NCBI RefSeq assembly: GCF_000321225.1
Contig: NW_004450322.1
Span: 1,534,069-1,598,068, forward strand
Source of the DNA: Odobenus rosmarus divergens
Lineage: Eukaryota; Chordata; Mammalia; Carnivora; Odobenidae
Length of the DNA: 64,000 bases
Direction of reading: 5' to 3'
In this document: in pieces, positions 24,553 through 64,000 of the stretch
Numbering within the stretch: position 1 is the stretch's first letter
Layout of the letters: each line of letters starts with the position of its first letter
Notes under the pieces: generated by a model
The model's input: only the letters and a program-made list of their open reading frames with translations
The model's database searches: none
What the model was told of the DNA's origin: nothing
Program-made: the position numbers and the translations under genes

Positions 24553-25009
24553 GCAAAGAGAGTTAGAGTCTCCTGGCTTGAGGGGCAGAGACCTGGGGTA
24601 TAGGAGTGGAAAGGGGGGCAGGGCTTCTGAGCTCTTGCCCACCCATGGGGTCCTCCCGGGCCGCACTGACCTGTGGAGACAAAAGACACAGAAAAGAGAG
24701 GGGGTCCAGACATAGGTTGTGCCCTTAGGGAGGGGGGCTGGGCTGCTATGCCTCCACCTTGGCTTTACCCTCTGCCTGCCATGCCTTTTCTTCCTTCCTT
24801 CTTCATTCATAGTCCTCGGGTCAGCTTCATCCCAGCTGCCCCTACTGCGAAGACAGACCTTTCGCCCACTAGATTAAGTACCAAAGACATTATGGTCCCC
24901 CCTCCCTCAACCCCAAAATGTCCATTAACATGTACTGTTCTAGCCATTGGTGATACACTGTATTGGGCAAAACAAAGCTCCTTATCTTTGTGGTGCTTGC
25001 CTTGTGACA

Positions 25010-25540
25010 GAGAAGACAGACTTCAAACAATAACAAAAATATGTGAGTTATCTATCCTCACAATAGCCTTACGAGGTAGGACATCAGGTGATAGTACGTG
25101 CAATGTAAAAACAAAAGGTAGACCAGGGTGAGGAGGATTAGGAGTGGCAGTAGAGGAAGAAATGTAGCTGTGGTAAGTAGGGTAGTCAGAGAAGACCTCA
25201 TTTAAGAAGCGATATTGGAATAGAGTTAAGGAGGTGAGGGAATGAGCCATGCAGATAACTGGGATGAAGAACATTCCAGGCAGGGGGAACAGCCAGTGCA
25301 AAGGCCCTGGGGTAGAGCCATGTCTAGTGTGTTTGAGGACCAGGAAGAAGGTCAGTGGGGCTCCAGTGGAGTGAGCAAGGGACAGTGGTAGGAGGCGATG
25401 TCAGAGAGGTCGGTAATGCGGTCATAAAGGGCCGTGTGGACTAGGTTGTGAGGACATCAGCTTTGACTCTGGATGAGGTGTAAGTCACGGGAAGATTTTG
25501 AGCAGAGAAGCATAAAATGAGAGTAAAGTGTCTCACGTCG
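25010..25540. repeat. Ancient interspersed repeat fragment, family not assigned
   Basis: It contains GAACATTCCAGGCAGGGGGAACAGCCAGTGCAAAGGCCC and later GATTTTGAGCAGAGAAGCA, text known from old mammalian repeats. A related copy is at 7400-7575. Confidence 0.5.
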
Positions 25541-25733
25541 TTTCTATTATTTCCTCAATAAATGTTTCTTAACATTAGTAGGGCTCTAAGTGATGTGTGT
25601 ACAGCATGAGTAAGTCATGGTCACGTCCTGTGGTTTAGTGGAAGAGATAGTCAATAAACATACAAACTAATAATTACAGACTGTGGTAAGAAAAACACGG
25701 GGTACTATAAGAGAGATAAGAAAGGGGACTTTG

Positions 25734-25938
25734 GGGCGCCTGGCTGGCTCAGTCATTGGGCGTCTGCCTTCGGCTCAGGTCATGGTCCCAGGGTCCTGGG
25801 ATCGAGCCCGGTATTGGGCTCCCTGCTCGGCGGGAGGCCTGCTTCTCCCTCTCCCACTCCCCCTGCTTGTGTTCCCTCTCTCGCTGTGTCTCCCTCTGTC
25901 AATAAATAATAAAAATCTTCTTAAAAAAAAAAAAAAAA
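25734..25938 (+). repeat. CAN-SINE in the last SYP intron
   Basis: The complete element runs from GGCGCCTGGCTGGCTCAG to the A tail. The flanks GAAAGGGGACTTT and AAAGAGGGACTTT form an imperfect target duplication. Confidence 0.95.
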
Positions 25939-25964
25939 GAGGGACTTTAAGAAGCTGGCCAGGT

Positions 25965-26340
25965 AAGGTTATCAGTGTGTGTGGGTGGAAAACTCCAGGG
26001 GAAAAAGCAAGTACCAAGGCCCTGAATTTGGCTTGTGCCTGGAACGCAGTTGGGGGTGGGGAGTGGGAGGAGGTGGGAGGTCAGAGAAGGGACAGGTGAC
26101 GCTTGGCGTCATGCCTGGTGAGGGCTTTGGCTTTTAAGGTGAGTGAGATGGGTGCCCAGGCAGGGCTCTGAGCACAGGAGGGCCGTGTCCAGATTTAGGA
26201 TTTAACAGGATCCTTCCCGATGCTGTGAGTAGAACAGAATGGGGATGCGGCTAGAAAGCTGTGAAGATGTCCAGGGGAGAGGACAGTGAGACGTGGAAGC
26301 TTATGGATATATTTTGAAGGTAAGAGTCAACAGGAGTTTT
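25965..26340 (+). repeat. Ancient interspersed repeat fragment, same family as 25010-25540
   Basis: Text such as CCAAGGCCCTGAATTTGGC, TGGCTTTTAAGGTGAGTGAG and GGATATATTTTGAAGGTA continues the same old repeat beyond the inserted SINE. Confidence 0.45.
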
Positions 26341-27068
26341 TGATTAATTAGACGTGAGATACCTAATAAACTCCTCCCTGCCCTTTCCACCCTGGCCAAG
26401 TGCCAGAAGCTACCTCCACCCACGTGTTGCCGTCCCCCTGCCTCTTCCCATTTCCCTCCCTCATAGGTGAGGAAATCACACTTCTCTTTTGAGGCCCAGC
26501 AAGAAGGCCTGCCAAGCTTTCCATCGCTTCCGCCCGCCCCCTTCCTTCCGTGAAATTCCACACCACCTCCCTCACCACAGGGGTTGGGGAGAGATGGCAG
26601 ATCGATCACCTCCTCCGGGATTTATGAGCTTGTCTGACCTTCATGACCCAAGCCCCTTTACCCTCACCATCTAGTGGTCTTATTAGAACATGCTGGTTTA
26701 CCAATCACTTCTAAGGCCCACCTCCTCTTCCCTTCGTGGATTCCTGCGCTACGCAAGTCCCCCTGCCATTCCCTTCTTTCATTGGTTGCTCTGCCCGCTT
26801 TTCTCTCCCCTCCCTTCCCTCAGGGAGGCACTACTACTTCTCTCCCATTGGCTTTTCATTCTGCCCATCTTCAAGCACCACTCTCTTGCTCTCCATTTGT
26901 TGGCTAGTGTTTCGTCCTTCGCAGGTAGCTCCGCCTCCCTATTGGCTCCTTCAGAACCCCACCCCGTGCCTACGTACCATTTACTCTTGACTCTTATTGG
27001 CTCAATGACCCGCCCGTCTCCCTTCCTGTACCCTCCTTGGCCGCGCCGCCCGCCCGTCACTCACCAGA

Positions 27069-34952
<7,884 letters not shown>

Positions 34953-35170
34953 CAGCAATGCGGGGGGCGGGAGGCGCCTGCTAACAAGGGCGGGCGCGGG
35001 GCGCGGCGGGGGCGGCGCGCGATCGTCGGAACAGCCCAGGCTGCCGCGGCTCCGCCCCTCGCGCCCCCGCCCCACTCGCGGCGCGCGCCTGCACACCGCG
35101 GGCCGACCCGAAATCTCGCCGGCCGCCATTCCAGCCCTAAAGCTGGAGCCGCGAGAGCGCTCTGGGAAGA
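34953..35170 (-). promoter_or_regulatory. SYP: CpG-rich SYP promoter
   Basis: Dense CpG sequence (GGGCGCGGGGCGCGGCGG, CGCGGCGCGCGCC) with GC boxes lies immediately upstream of the SYP ATG. No TATA box was seen. Confidence 0.65.
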
Positions 35171-35239
35171 TCGGTGTCTCGGAAAACACATCTAGAGGTC
35201 TGGGGAGAGGAGGACCGTTCGGTCCCACGGTACGACGTT

Positions 35240-35410
35240 TTTGCCAGGCCCTTTACGGAGTTTGTTGACTGTGTTCCTTACAACAGCCCTATGTGGTAGG
35301 GACTATTAGCCCCGTTTTTACAGATGAGGAAAATGAGTCCCCAGAGAGGTGAAGCTGCTTGCACAAGGTCGCCCCGCTGGTAATTGGCAGTGCCCAAAGT
35401 CTCAGCGATT
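35240..35410 (-). repeat. Reverse MIR element
   Basis: CAACAGCCCTATGTGGTAGG, then TTTTACAGATGAGGAAAATGAG and AAGCTGCTTGCACAAGGTC are reverse MIR text. Confidence 0.85.
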
Positions 35411-35559
35411 TAAACGCAGTTCAAGGTCTTAAAAACCCCTCCCTCCCCCTGCAACCATCTCCCCTATTTCTCTCTTTCCTTTCAGTCAAATTTTTGCCTG
35501 CGCCAACTCTACCCTTTACGTCCTGTTTATTCCTCAGCCTTCTTTTAATTGGACTATCC

Positions 35560-36310
35560 CTCCTTCATGCCACTGAAACTAGGCCCACAAGGTCAATGGC
35601 GAGTGCCCTGTTGCAAAATCCAGTGGATAAATACAACTGGAGTTTAAGATGGTCAGCCTCATTTATGCTAAAAGAAATGCCTATAAAAACTACTAAGATA
35701 CTGTTTTTCATCTTTGAGGGTGGTGAATATAAAAAAGTTTGCTTAAGCTCAGTATTGGCAGGTTGGCCAGAAACAGGTATTCCCATAAATTACCAGTGGA
35801 AGTTAGATTGGAATAACCTATGTAGAGGGCAATTTGGCAAAATCCAGCAAACTAACAAATCCATATACTGTTCAGCTCCGCATTTATACTTCTAGGAACT
35901 TATCGGACAGATTCATACATGTGCTAAAAGATGTATGTATAAGATGATTCACTGCAGTGCTGTTTATAATATGAAAGAGTGGACACTCCCTAAGTGCTCA
36001 TTACTAGTGGCCCGTTTAAGTAAAATCCGATACAGCCACAAAATGGAGTACTATGCAGCTGTCATTAATACTAATATGGAGGGGCACCTGGGTGGCTCAG
36101 TCGTTAAGCATCTGCCTTCGGCTCAGGTCATGATCTCAGGGTCCTGGGATCGAGCCCCGCATTGAGATCCCTGCTCAGAGAGCTTGCTTCTCCCTCTCCC
36201 TCTGCCTACCGCTCCCCCTGCTTGTGCGTGCGCGCACACGTGCGCTCTCTCTCTCTCAAATAAATAAATAAATAAACAAATAAAATCTTTTAAAAAATAC
36301 TAATATGGAG
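35560..36310 (+). repeat. Old L1-type LINE fragment, split by a SINE
   Basis: GAGGGCAATTTGGCAAAATC, ATACTTCTAGGAACTTATC, CACTGCAGTGCTGTTTATAATA and GGAGTACTATGCAGCTGTCA match the 3' part of L1 ORF2 remnants. A SINE (36082..36295) splits its end with a perfect target duplication. Confidence 0.75.
36082..36295 (+). repeat. CAN-SINE with perfect 15-bp target duplication
   Basis: The duplication AATACTAATATGGAG is at 36067..36081 and 36296..36310 without mismatch, which points to a fairly recent insertion. The body runs from GGGCACCTGGGTGGCTCAG to AAAATCTTTT. Confidence 0.97.
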
Positions 36311-36399
36311 CCTTGGAATGATCACCAAGATAGTTAAGTAAGACATGCAAGATGCCAAACTGTGTGGGAATTGTGTGGAAAGAAAAGGATTATATCCTA

Positions 36400-36538
36400 G
36401 TTATATAGAGAATGGCTAACATTTCAAATTGTCGCTGTTCCATGTCAAGCACTGTTGGGAGAGCTTCAGTGTATCACTCATTTAAATCCTCACAGCAACC
36501 CTATAAAGCAGGTACTACTACCATCCTCATTTTACATC
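36400..36538 (-). repeat. Reverse MIR fragment, interrupted by SINEs
   Basis: GTCAAGCACTGTTGGGAGAG, then CATTTAAATCCTCACAGCAACCCTATAAAGCAGG is reverse MIR. The element is interrupted at about 36539 by the SINE cluster; its tail (TTAACCACTGTGCTAAC) reappears at 37195. Confidence 0.75.
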
Positions 36539-36726
36539 TTTTTTTTAAAGATTTTCTTTATTTGACAGAGAGAGCAAGCACAAGCAGGGGGAGCGGCAGG
36601 CAGAGGGAGAGGGAGAAGCAGGCTCCCCACAGAGCAGGGAGCCCAATGTGGAGCTTGATCCCAGAACCCTGGGATCATGACCTGAGCCGAAGTCAGTTGC
36701 TCAACCAACTGAGCCACCCAGGCATC
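36539..36726 (-). repeat. CAN-SINE, cluster member 1
   Basis: Reverse orientation, T-rich tail, AAAGATTTTCTTTATTTGACAG at the start, ends GAGCCACCCAGGCATCC. Confidence 0.93.
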
Positions 36727-36741
36727 CAGCATCTGTTATTC

Positions 36742-36949
36742 TTTTTTTTTTTTATTTTATTTTCAGATTTTATTTATTTATTTGACACAGAGAGAGAGAG
36801 CACAAGCAGGGGGAGCAGCGGGCAGAGGGAGAGGGAGAAGCAGGCTTCCCGCTGAGCAGGGAGCCCGATGTGGGGCTTGATCCCAGGACCCCGTGTCAAT
36901 GACCTGAGCCAAAGGCAGACGCTTAACATCTGAGCCACCCAGGCGCCCC
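36742..36949 (-). repeat. CAN-SINE, cluster member 2
   Basis: Reverse orientation, ends GAGCCACCCAGGCGCCCC. It is flanked on both sides by copies of AGCAYCTGTTATTCTT (from 36728 and 36950). Confidence 0.95.
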
Positions 36950-36965
36950 AGCACCTGTTATTCTT

Positions 36966-37179
36966 TTTTTTAATAGTTTTTTAAAAATTTTATTTATTTA
37001 TTTATTTATTTGAGAGAGCGAGAATGAGAGAAAGAGAGCACATGAGAGGAGGGAGGGTCAGAGGGAGAAGCAGGCTCCCCGCTGAGCAGGGAGCCCGATG
37101 CAGGACTCGATCCCGGGACTCCAGGATCATGACCTGAGCCGAAGGCAGTCGCTTAACTGACTGAGCCACCCTGGTGCCC
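36966..37179 (-). repeat. CAN-SINE, cluster member 3
   Basis: Reverse orientation, ends GAGCCACCCTGGTGCCCC. It is flanked by AGCACCTGTTATTCTT (36950) and AGCACCTGGTATTCTT (37181). It therefore reused the target of member 2. Confidence 0.95.
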
Positions 37180-37323
37180 CAGCACCTGGTATTCTTAACC
37201 ACTGTGCTAACTTATCAGTACGGCATCCTATACATGTATAAAATTTATCTGATAACACTGGTTGCCTCTAAAAGGAAGGGAGAATTTCTGCTTTATACCC
37301 CCCCTCTTTGCCTGTTGAATTTT

Positions 37324-37501
37324 TCAAAAAAGATTTTCTTTATGTATTTGTCAGAGAGAGAGAGAGAGAGACAGAGCATAAGCAGGGGGAGCAGCAGACA
37401 GAGGGAGAAGCAGGCTCCCCACTGAGCAAGGAGCCCAGGACCCTGGGATCATGACCCGAGCCGAAAGCAGACGCCCAAGTGACTGAGCCACCCAGGCTTC
37501 C
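37324..37501 (-). repeat. CAN-SINE, second cluster, partly deleted
   Basis: It has an AAAAAGATTTTCTTTATG start, GA body and ends GAGCCACCCAGGCTTCC. An internal segment near 37430 is shorter than in sister copies (GGAGCCCAGGACCCTGGG), so part of the tRNA-like region is missing. Confidence 0.9.
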
Positions 37502-37514
37502 CCTTTTGAATTTT

Positions 37515-37622
37515 CTTAAAAGTATATTTGTTTATTTAATCTCTACACCCCACATGGGGCTCAAACTCATGACCCTGAGGTCAAGAGTCACATGCTTATC
37601 TGACTGAGCCAGCCGGGTGCCA
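37515..37622 (-). repeat. tRNA-type carnivore SINE of a different family
   Basis: CTCTACACCCCACATGGGGCTCAAACTCATGACCC...GACTGAGCCAGCCGGGTGCC is the reverse of a tRNA-Lys-like SINE found in carnivores. It is flanked by copies of CTTTTGAATTTT. Confidence 0.85.
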
Positions 37623-37744
37623 CATGTACCTTTTGAATTTTGAACCATCTGGATGTATACCTATTTTTTAAGCATCCCCATATACACACACACTCGAATT
37701 CACACAAATATGTGATGGATACCTCCCAGTTAGTGCCTTTTTGG

Positions 37745-37915
37745 CAAAAGAGCTTGGGTTTCGACATTCAATTGCTTGATTTTGAATCCCACCTTTCATA
37801 TTTATTCCTGTATGACTTTGGACATGTAAAATAGTTTAACATGGTACCTATAAGGTTGCTGCACGGATTAAACAAGATAATCACTGTTATGCACTTAGCA
37901 CAGGGCCAAATAAAT
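37745..37915 (+). repeat. MIR element
   Basis: TGTATGACTTTGGACATGTA, then CTATAAGGTTGCTGCACGGATTAAACAAGATAATC and GCACTTAGCACAGGGCC are forward MIR text. Confidence 0.8.
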
Positions 37916-37944
37916 GGTTCATTCTACTTCCTACACATCTCTGG

Positions 37945-38340
37945 AATCCACTAATTTCTCACCATCTCCTCTGCCACCTCCCCTGGCTAAGGCAACCATG
38001 GTTCCTGCCAATTTTAGCATCTCCAGTCTCTTCCCCCTCCCTTCTGTTTTCAGCACAGCCGTCAGAGCATCCATTTAAAATGCAGTTAACTATGTCACCA
38101 CCCTGCTCAAACCTCTCCCATGGCTCCCCACTGCTTTTAGGAAAACTCGCAGGGTTTAGAGACTTGGCATTGAAGGGTGTGTGTCATCTGGCCCCAGGTG
38201 GCCTCTCCCACCTCATCTCTCAACAGTCTCCCTTCACTCTCTGTGTTCTGCCCATGACTTGCTGTGCCCACAATGCACCAGCCTAGCCACCACAAGCCTT
38301 TGTTTTCAAGGCCCAGTGCAATCCTATATTCTGAGTCCCA
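37945..38340 (+). repeat. L2-type fragment between SYP and CACNA1F
   Basis: CATTTAAAATGCAGTTAACTATGTCACCACCCTGCTCAAACCTCTCCCATGGCTCCCCACTGC is L2-type text seen in other copies in this window (54250-54400). Confidence 0.7.
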
Positions 38341-38344
38341 GTCT

Positions 38345-39395
38345 CCAATTCTGGCTTCCTTCAAATTTCAGTCCTGGCTGGATTGACACGAATTATAAAA
38401 ATGAGAAATTCTTGCTCTGGGAGCTGGGATGAAACCCTAGGTCAGAACCTCCCCAGCGGTGGCCCCATCTGGGACCTTTCCCAGCACCGCTGCCAATTCC
38501 TTTGGAGTGGGGCTGACTGCCACCTTGGACAAGTCCTGTGGCATGTCTGAGCCCGCTCAGTTTGGTCTGAGGGAAACCCAGAACAGTGCCTGGCACAAAG
38601 CAAATGCCCAGTAAACCTTCACTTAGTTAATGAGATCCCAAAGGCTGGGCGATGACTACAGGCAGGGCAAGAAGCAGAAAGGAGCTGTGGGTTCTGTGCG
38701 GGAGGAGAGTGGGGTACTCTTAGGTGGTCTCAGGAAAACCAGGTGGGCCCTGAGTGGGTTCCCGCAGGCTGAGGGCCTCGCCCTTTGCTGTCACCCATGT
38801 CTTCTGTCAATGGACTTAGATTTTCTTTTTCTTAGGCAGAAGGTAGGAAGCGGGAGACAGGGTAATCCCAATTTAGCTTCCCGGAAATTCCTGATGCTGT
38901 CAGAGGACCCCTCTGCCTGACATATTACATACCAGGCTAAATCCAACGTCCAGGCCTTTCTATTGGCAGGACTCTACTCTGAGTATTCTTATCCTTTCCA
39001 TCCCATCTGTCCTTCCTCAGGCTGACCTGACTGACCCCTTGTGGAATCTCTGACTTCACCCCCACTCCTCACCCAAGCCCCCACACATCCTCTCTCCTCC
39101 TCCTTCCTCCATCTCTGTCCGGTCCCCTCCCCCTCCCCCACCACCTCCACTCTGTCTCCAGCTTTTTTTGGCTGCTCTCTCTTCCTCCTCCTCCTCCCTC
39201 CTTCCCTGACGCTGAATAATCAGGCCTGGCTGTCCTGGTTTCTGGAAATATTCGTGTGTGGGCAGTGGCTCAGGGCTGAAGCAGGGGATGGATGCCTGGG
39301 GGGCACTGGGCAGCCCCAGGCCCCCAGGACAAAGACACCGAAATCCAGGGCTGTGGTCCGTGCCTGTCTCCCTCTGGGGAAGGGAGGGCAGGAGG
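38345..39395. other. Intergenic sequence downstream of CACNA1F
   Basis: No gene was recognised. A possible MIR tail lies at 38505-38625. A pyrimidine-rich stretch (CCTCCTCCTCC-type) lies at about 39070-39215. Confidence 0.45.
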
Positions 39396-39401
39396 TTTAT
39401 T
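39396..39401 (-). terminator. CACNA1F: CACNA1F polyadenylation signal AATAAA
   Basis: Plus-strand TTTATT is AATAAA on the minus strand, only 24 nt after the stop codon at 39426..39428. The 3' UTR would be about 45 nt, unusually short for an ion-channel gene. Confidence 0.8.
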
Positions 39402-39425
39402 GAGCAGTGAAGGAGGCGTGGGAAT

Positions 39426-62990
<23,565 letters not shown>

Positions 62991-63091
62991 GGCATTGGGG
63001 TTTTCAGCTAAAACCATTCCCAATTCCTGTGGCCTTGTTCTAGCCTCTGAGGGGCAGTAGGTTGGCTTGGTTAAGATCCCCAGTGTCGGAT

Positions 63092-63177
63092 GGGCAGTAT
63101 GGGGGGAGGTGTCTAGACTCCTCACCCACTCAGGACACCAAGCACTGCCGACCCACAGTCCCTGCTACCCTGGAGCC
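63092..63177 (+). repeat. 86-bp chimeric copy of two CACNA1F segments
   Basis: Bases 63092..63145 repeat 59784..59837 (intron 8 plus the last 20 bases of exon 8) with one mismatch. Bases 63145..63177 repeat 60261..60293 (intron 6) with one mismatch. The two sources lie 424 bp apart and join at a single shared C. Confidence 0.9.
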
Positions 63178-63182
63178 TGAAG

Positions 63183-63355
63183 TTGAAATCCTGACTTGAC
63201 CACTTGGTAGCTGTGTTCAGCCTTGGGAAAATTATGCACCCTCCCTGAGCTTCATTTTCCTTATCTGTGTAATGGAAAGATAAGAGTACCTATGTTATAG
63301 AGTCGTCGTGAGGATTAAGTGAGTTCAGCATTCAGAACAATGTCTGGGACAGAGT
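63183..63355 (+). repeat. MIR, forward member of an inverted pair
   Basis: GAAATCCTGACTTGACCACTTGGTAGCTGTGTTCAGCCTTGGG and GTGAGGATTAAGTGAGTTCAGC are forward MIR text. Confidence 0.9.
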
Positions 63356-63472
63356 ATTACTCCCATTTTGCAGGTGAGGAAATTGATGCAAAAAGGGAGG
63401 TGATTTGACGAAGTGGCTGAACTGGGATTCAAACATATGCAATCTCTGACTCCAAGCCTTCATGACTTACTG
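63356..63472 (-). repeat. MIR, reverse member of an inverted pair
   Basis: CCCATTTTGCAGGTGAGGAAATTGATGC and GGCTGAACTGGGATTCAAAC are reverse MIR text. Confidence 0.85.
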
Positions 63473-63492
63473 CCACGATCAAATGTGTTCAT

Positions 63493-63522
63493 TCTCTCTC
63501 TCTCCCTCTCTCTCTCTCTTTA
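63493..63522 (+). repeat. (CT)n microsatellite
   Basis: CTCTCTCTCTCCCTCTCTCTCTCTC in CACNA1F intron 1. Confidence 0.85.
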
Positions 63523-63579
63523 GTCCTTAAAAATTGATCTGCGCTCTTTTTGGAGAGTCAGAGACCACTCATTAACAGT

Positions 63580-63860
63580 ATTGATATCTAGATGTTGGGG
63601 TTGAAGTTAGATGAACTTAGAGCTCATACTAAGGGCTGTATCTACGTTGGAGTGGGCTGTATCTACGTTGGAGTTTCGACTCTAACAGGGGTTCGCTTTC
63701 TGGTTGGTAAGGTTCGTGTTAGGATTGAGCTTGGGGGTTGCCTTTGGAATTGGACTTGGGGTGGGCACTAGGTTGGAGGTTGGGGCCAGGATTAGGGTTG
63801 GGATTCAGTTGGGAACTAAAGCTGTGGATGGGGCTGGGAGGCCATGGGGGCAGGGTCTGA
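63580..63860. repeat. Degenerate GTTGGGGTTGAAGTT minisatellite in CACNA1F intron 1
   Basis: It includes a near-perfect duplication (GGGCTGTATCTACGTTGGAGT at 63633 and 63655), then AGGATTAGGGTTGGGATTC-type words. CACNA1F exon 1 was not found here. Confidence 0.65.
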
Positions 63861-64000
63861 GTCAGGCCGAGCGTCAGGATTTGGGTGGCAGTAGGGCTAT
63901 GTTTCGTGCTGGCTGGGATGGAAACAAGCTGATGTGGTTCTGGTCCCCTGGTGGCTCTCTGGGGGTGGGGTCCTGTTGGGCAGTAGATGGGGCAGAGGGG

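Larger units (their letters stand above)
23135..24670 (-). other. SYP: SYP terminal exon, 3' UTR only
   Basis: On the minus strand a strong acceptor (TTTTGTCTCCACAG, intron ends at 24671) opens an exon at 24670. The exon runs to the poly(A) signal at 23156..23161. It carries no coding sequence because the SYP stop lies in the previous exon, 4 nt before its donor. The region is rich in CCCGCCC-type and pyrimidine motifs. The exact cleavage site is estimated. Confidence 0.75.

Noticed and set aside
35170..39395. Possible extra gene between SYP and CACNA1F
   Set aside because: The interval is mostly SINE, L1, MIR and L2 with no exon-like unique sequence. A noncoding RNA cannot be excluded, but nothing supports one.
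63090..63180. Possible duplicated CACNA1F exon 8
   Set aside because: Only the last 20 bases of exon 8 and its donor are present, joined to intron 6 sequence. It is a chimeric fragment, not an exon.

Overview
The window is mammalian X-linked DNA from a carnivore. The gene order MAGIX - PLP2 - PRICKLE3 - SYP - CACNA1F matches the human Xp11.23 block as I know it. Lineage comes from the repeats. About fifteen tRNA-derived carnivore SINEs (CAN-SINE/SINEC) are scattered through the window. Their right-hand part reads 'CCCTGCTCAGCGGGGAGCCT...CTTCTCCCTCTCCC', which is the form I associate with bears, pinnipeds and mustelids. I see no young dog-type SINEC_Cf copy. I therefore infer an arctoid caniform rather than a dog or cat.

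Layout. 1-2095: SINE and unannotated C-rich flank. 2096-5635 (+): MAGIX, six coding exons, one PDZ domain. 5.9-9.2 kb: intergenic, with old repeats and one SINE. 9234-11618 (+): PLP2, five exons. 12243-21548 (-): PRICKLE3, nine coding exons, tail to tail with PLP2. 21.8-23.1 kb: intergenic. 23135-34952 (-): SYP, six coding exons plus a separate 3' UTR exon. 35.2-39.4 kb: intergenic, dense in SINE, L1, MIR and L2. 39426-62555 and beyond (-): CACNA1F, exons 2 to 48. The short first coding exon lies past base 64000.

All five gene models were assembled by hand from splice signals. Exon lengths and phases agree throughout, giving 336 aa (MAGIX), 152 aa (PLP2), 616 aa (PRICKLE3), 313 aa (SYP) and 1974 complete codons of CACNA1F. 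No frameshift or premature stop was seen in any of them.

The genes do not form a pathway. PLP2 and SYP are both four-pass MARVEL-type membrane proteins. SYP and CACNA1F (the retinal L-type channel Cav1.4) both work at presynaptic terminals. An RE1/NRSE-like element lies in SYP intron 1, 7 bp from the exon 1 donor.

I found no undescribed gene system. The interesting signals are structural. They are a chimeric templated insertion in CACNA1F intron 1, an 85-bp retrocopy flanked by a 16-bp target duplication, SINE pile-ups that reuse one target site, three GC splice donors in CACNA1F (one very weak), two microexons, inverted MIR pairs, and several unrelated degenerate minisatellites inside CACNA1F and SYP introns.
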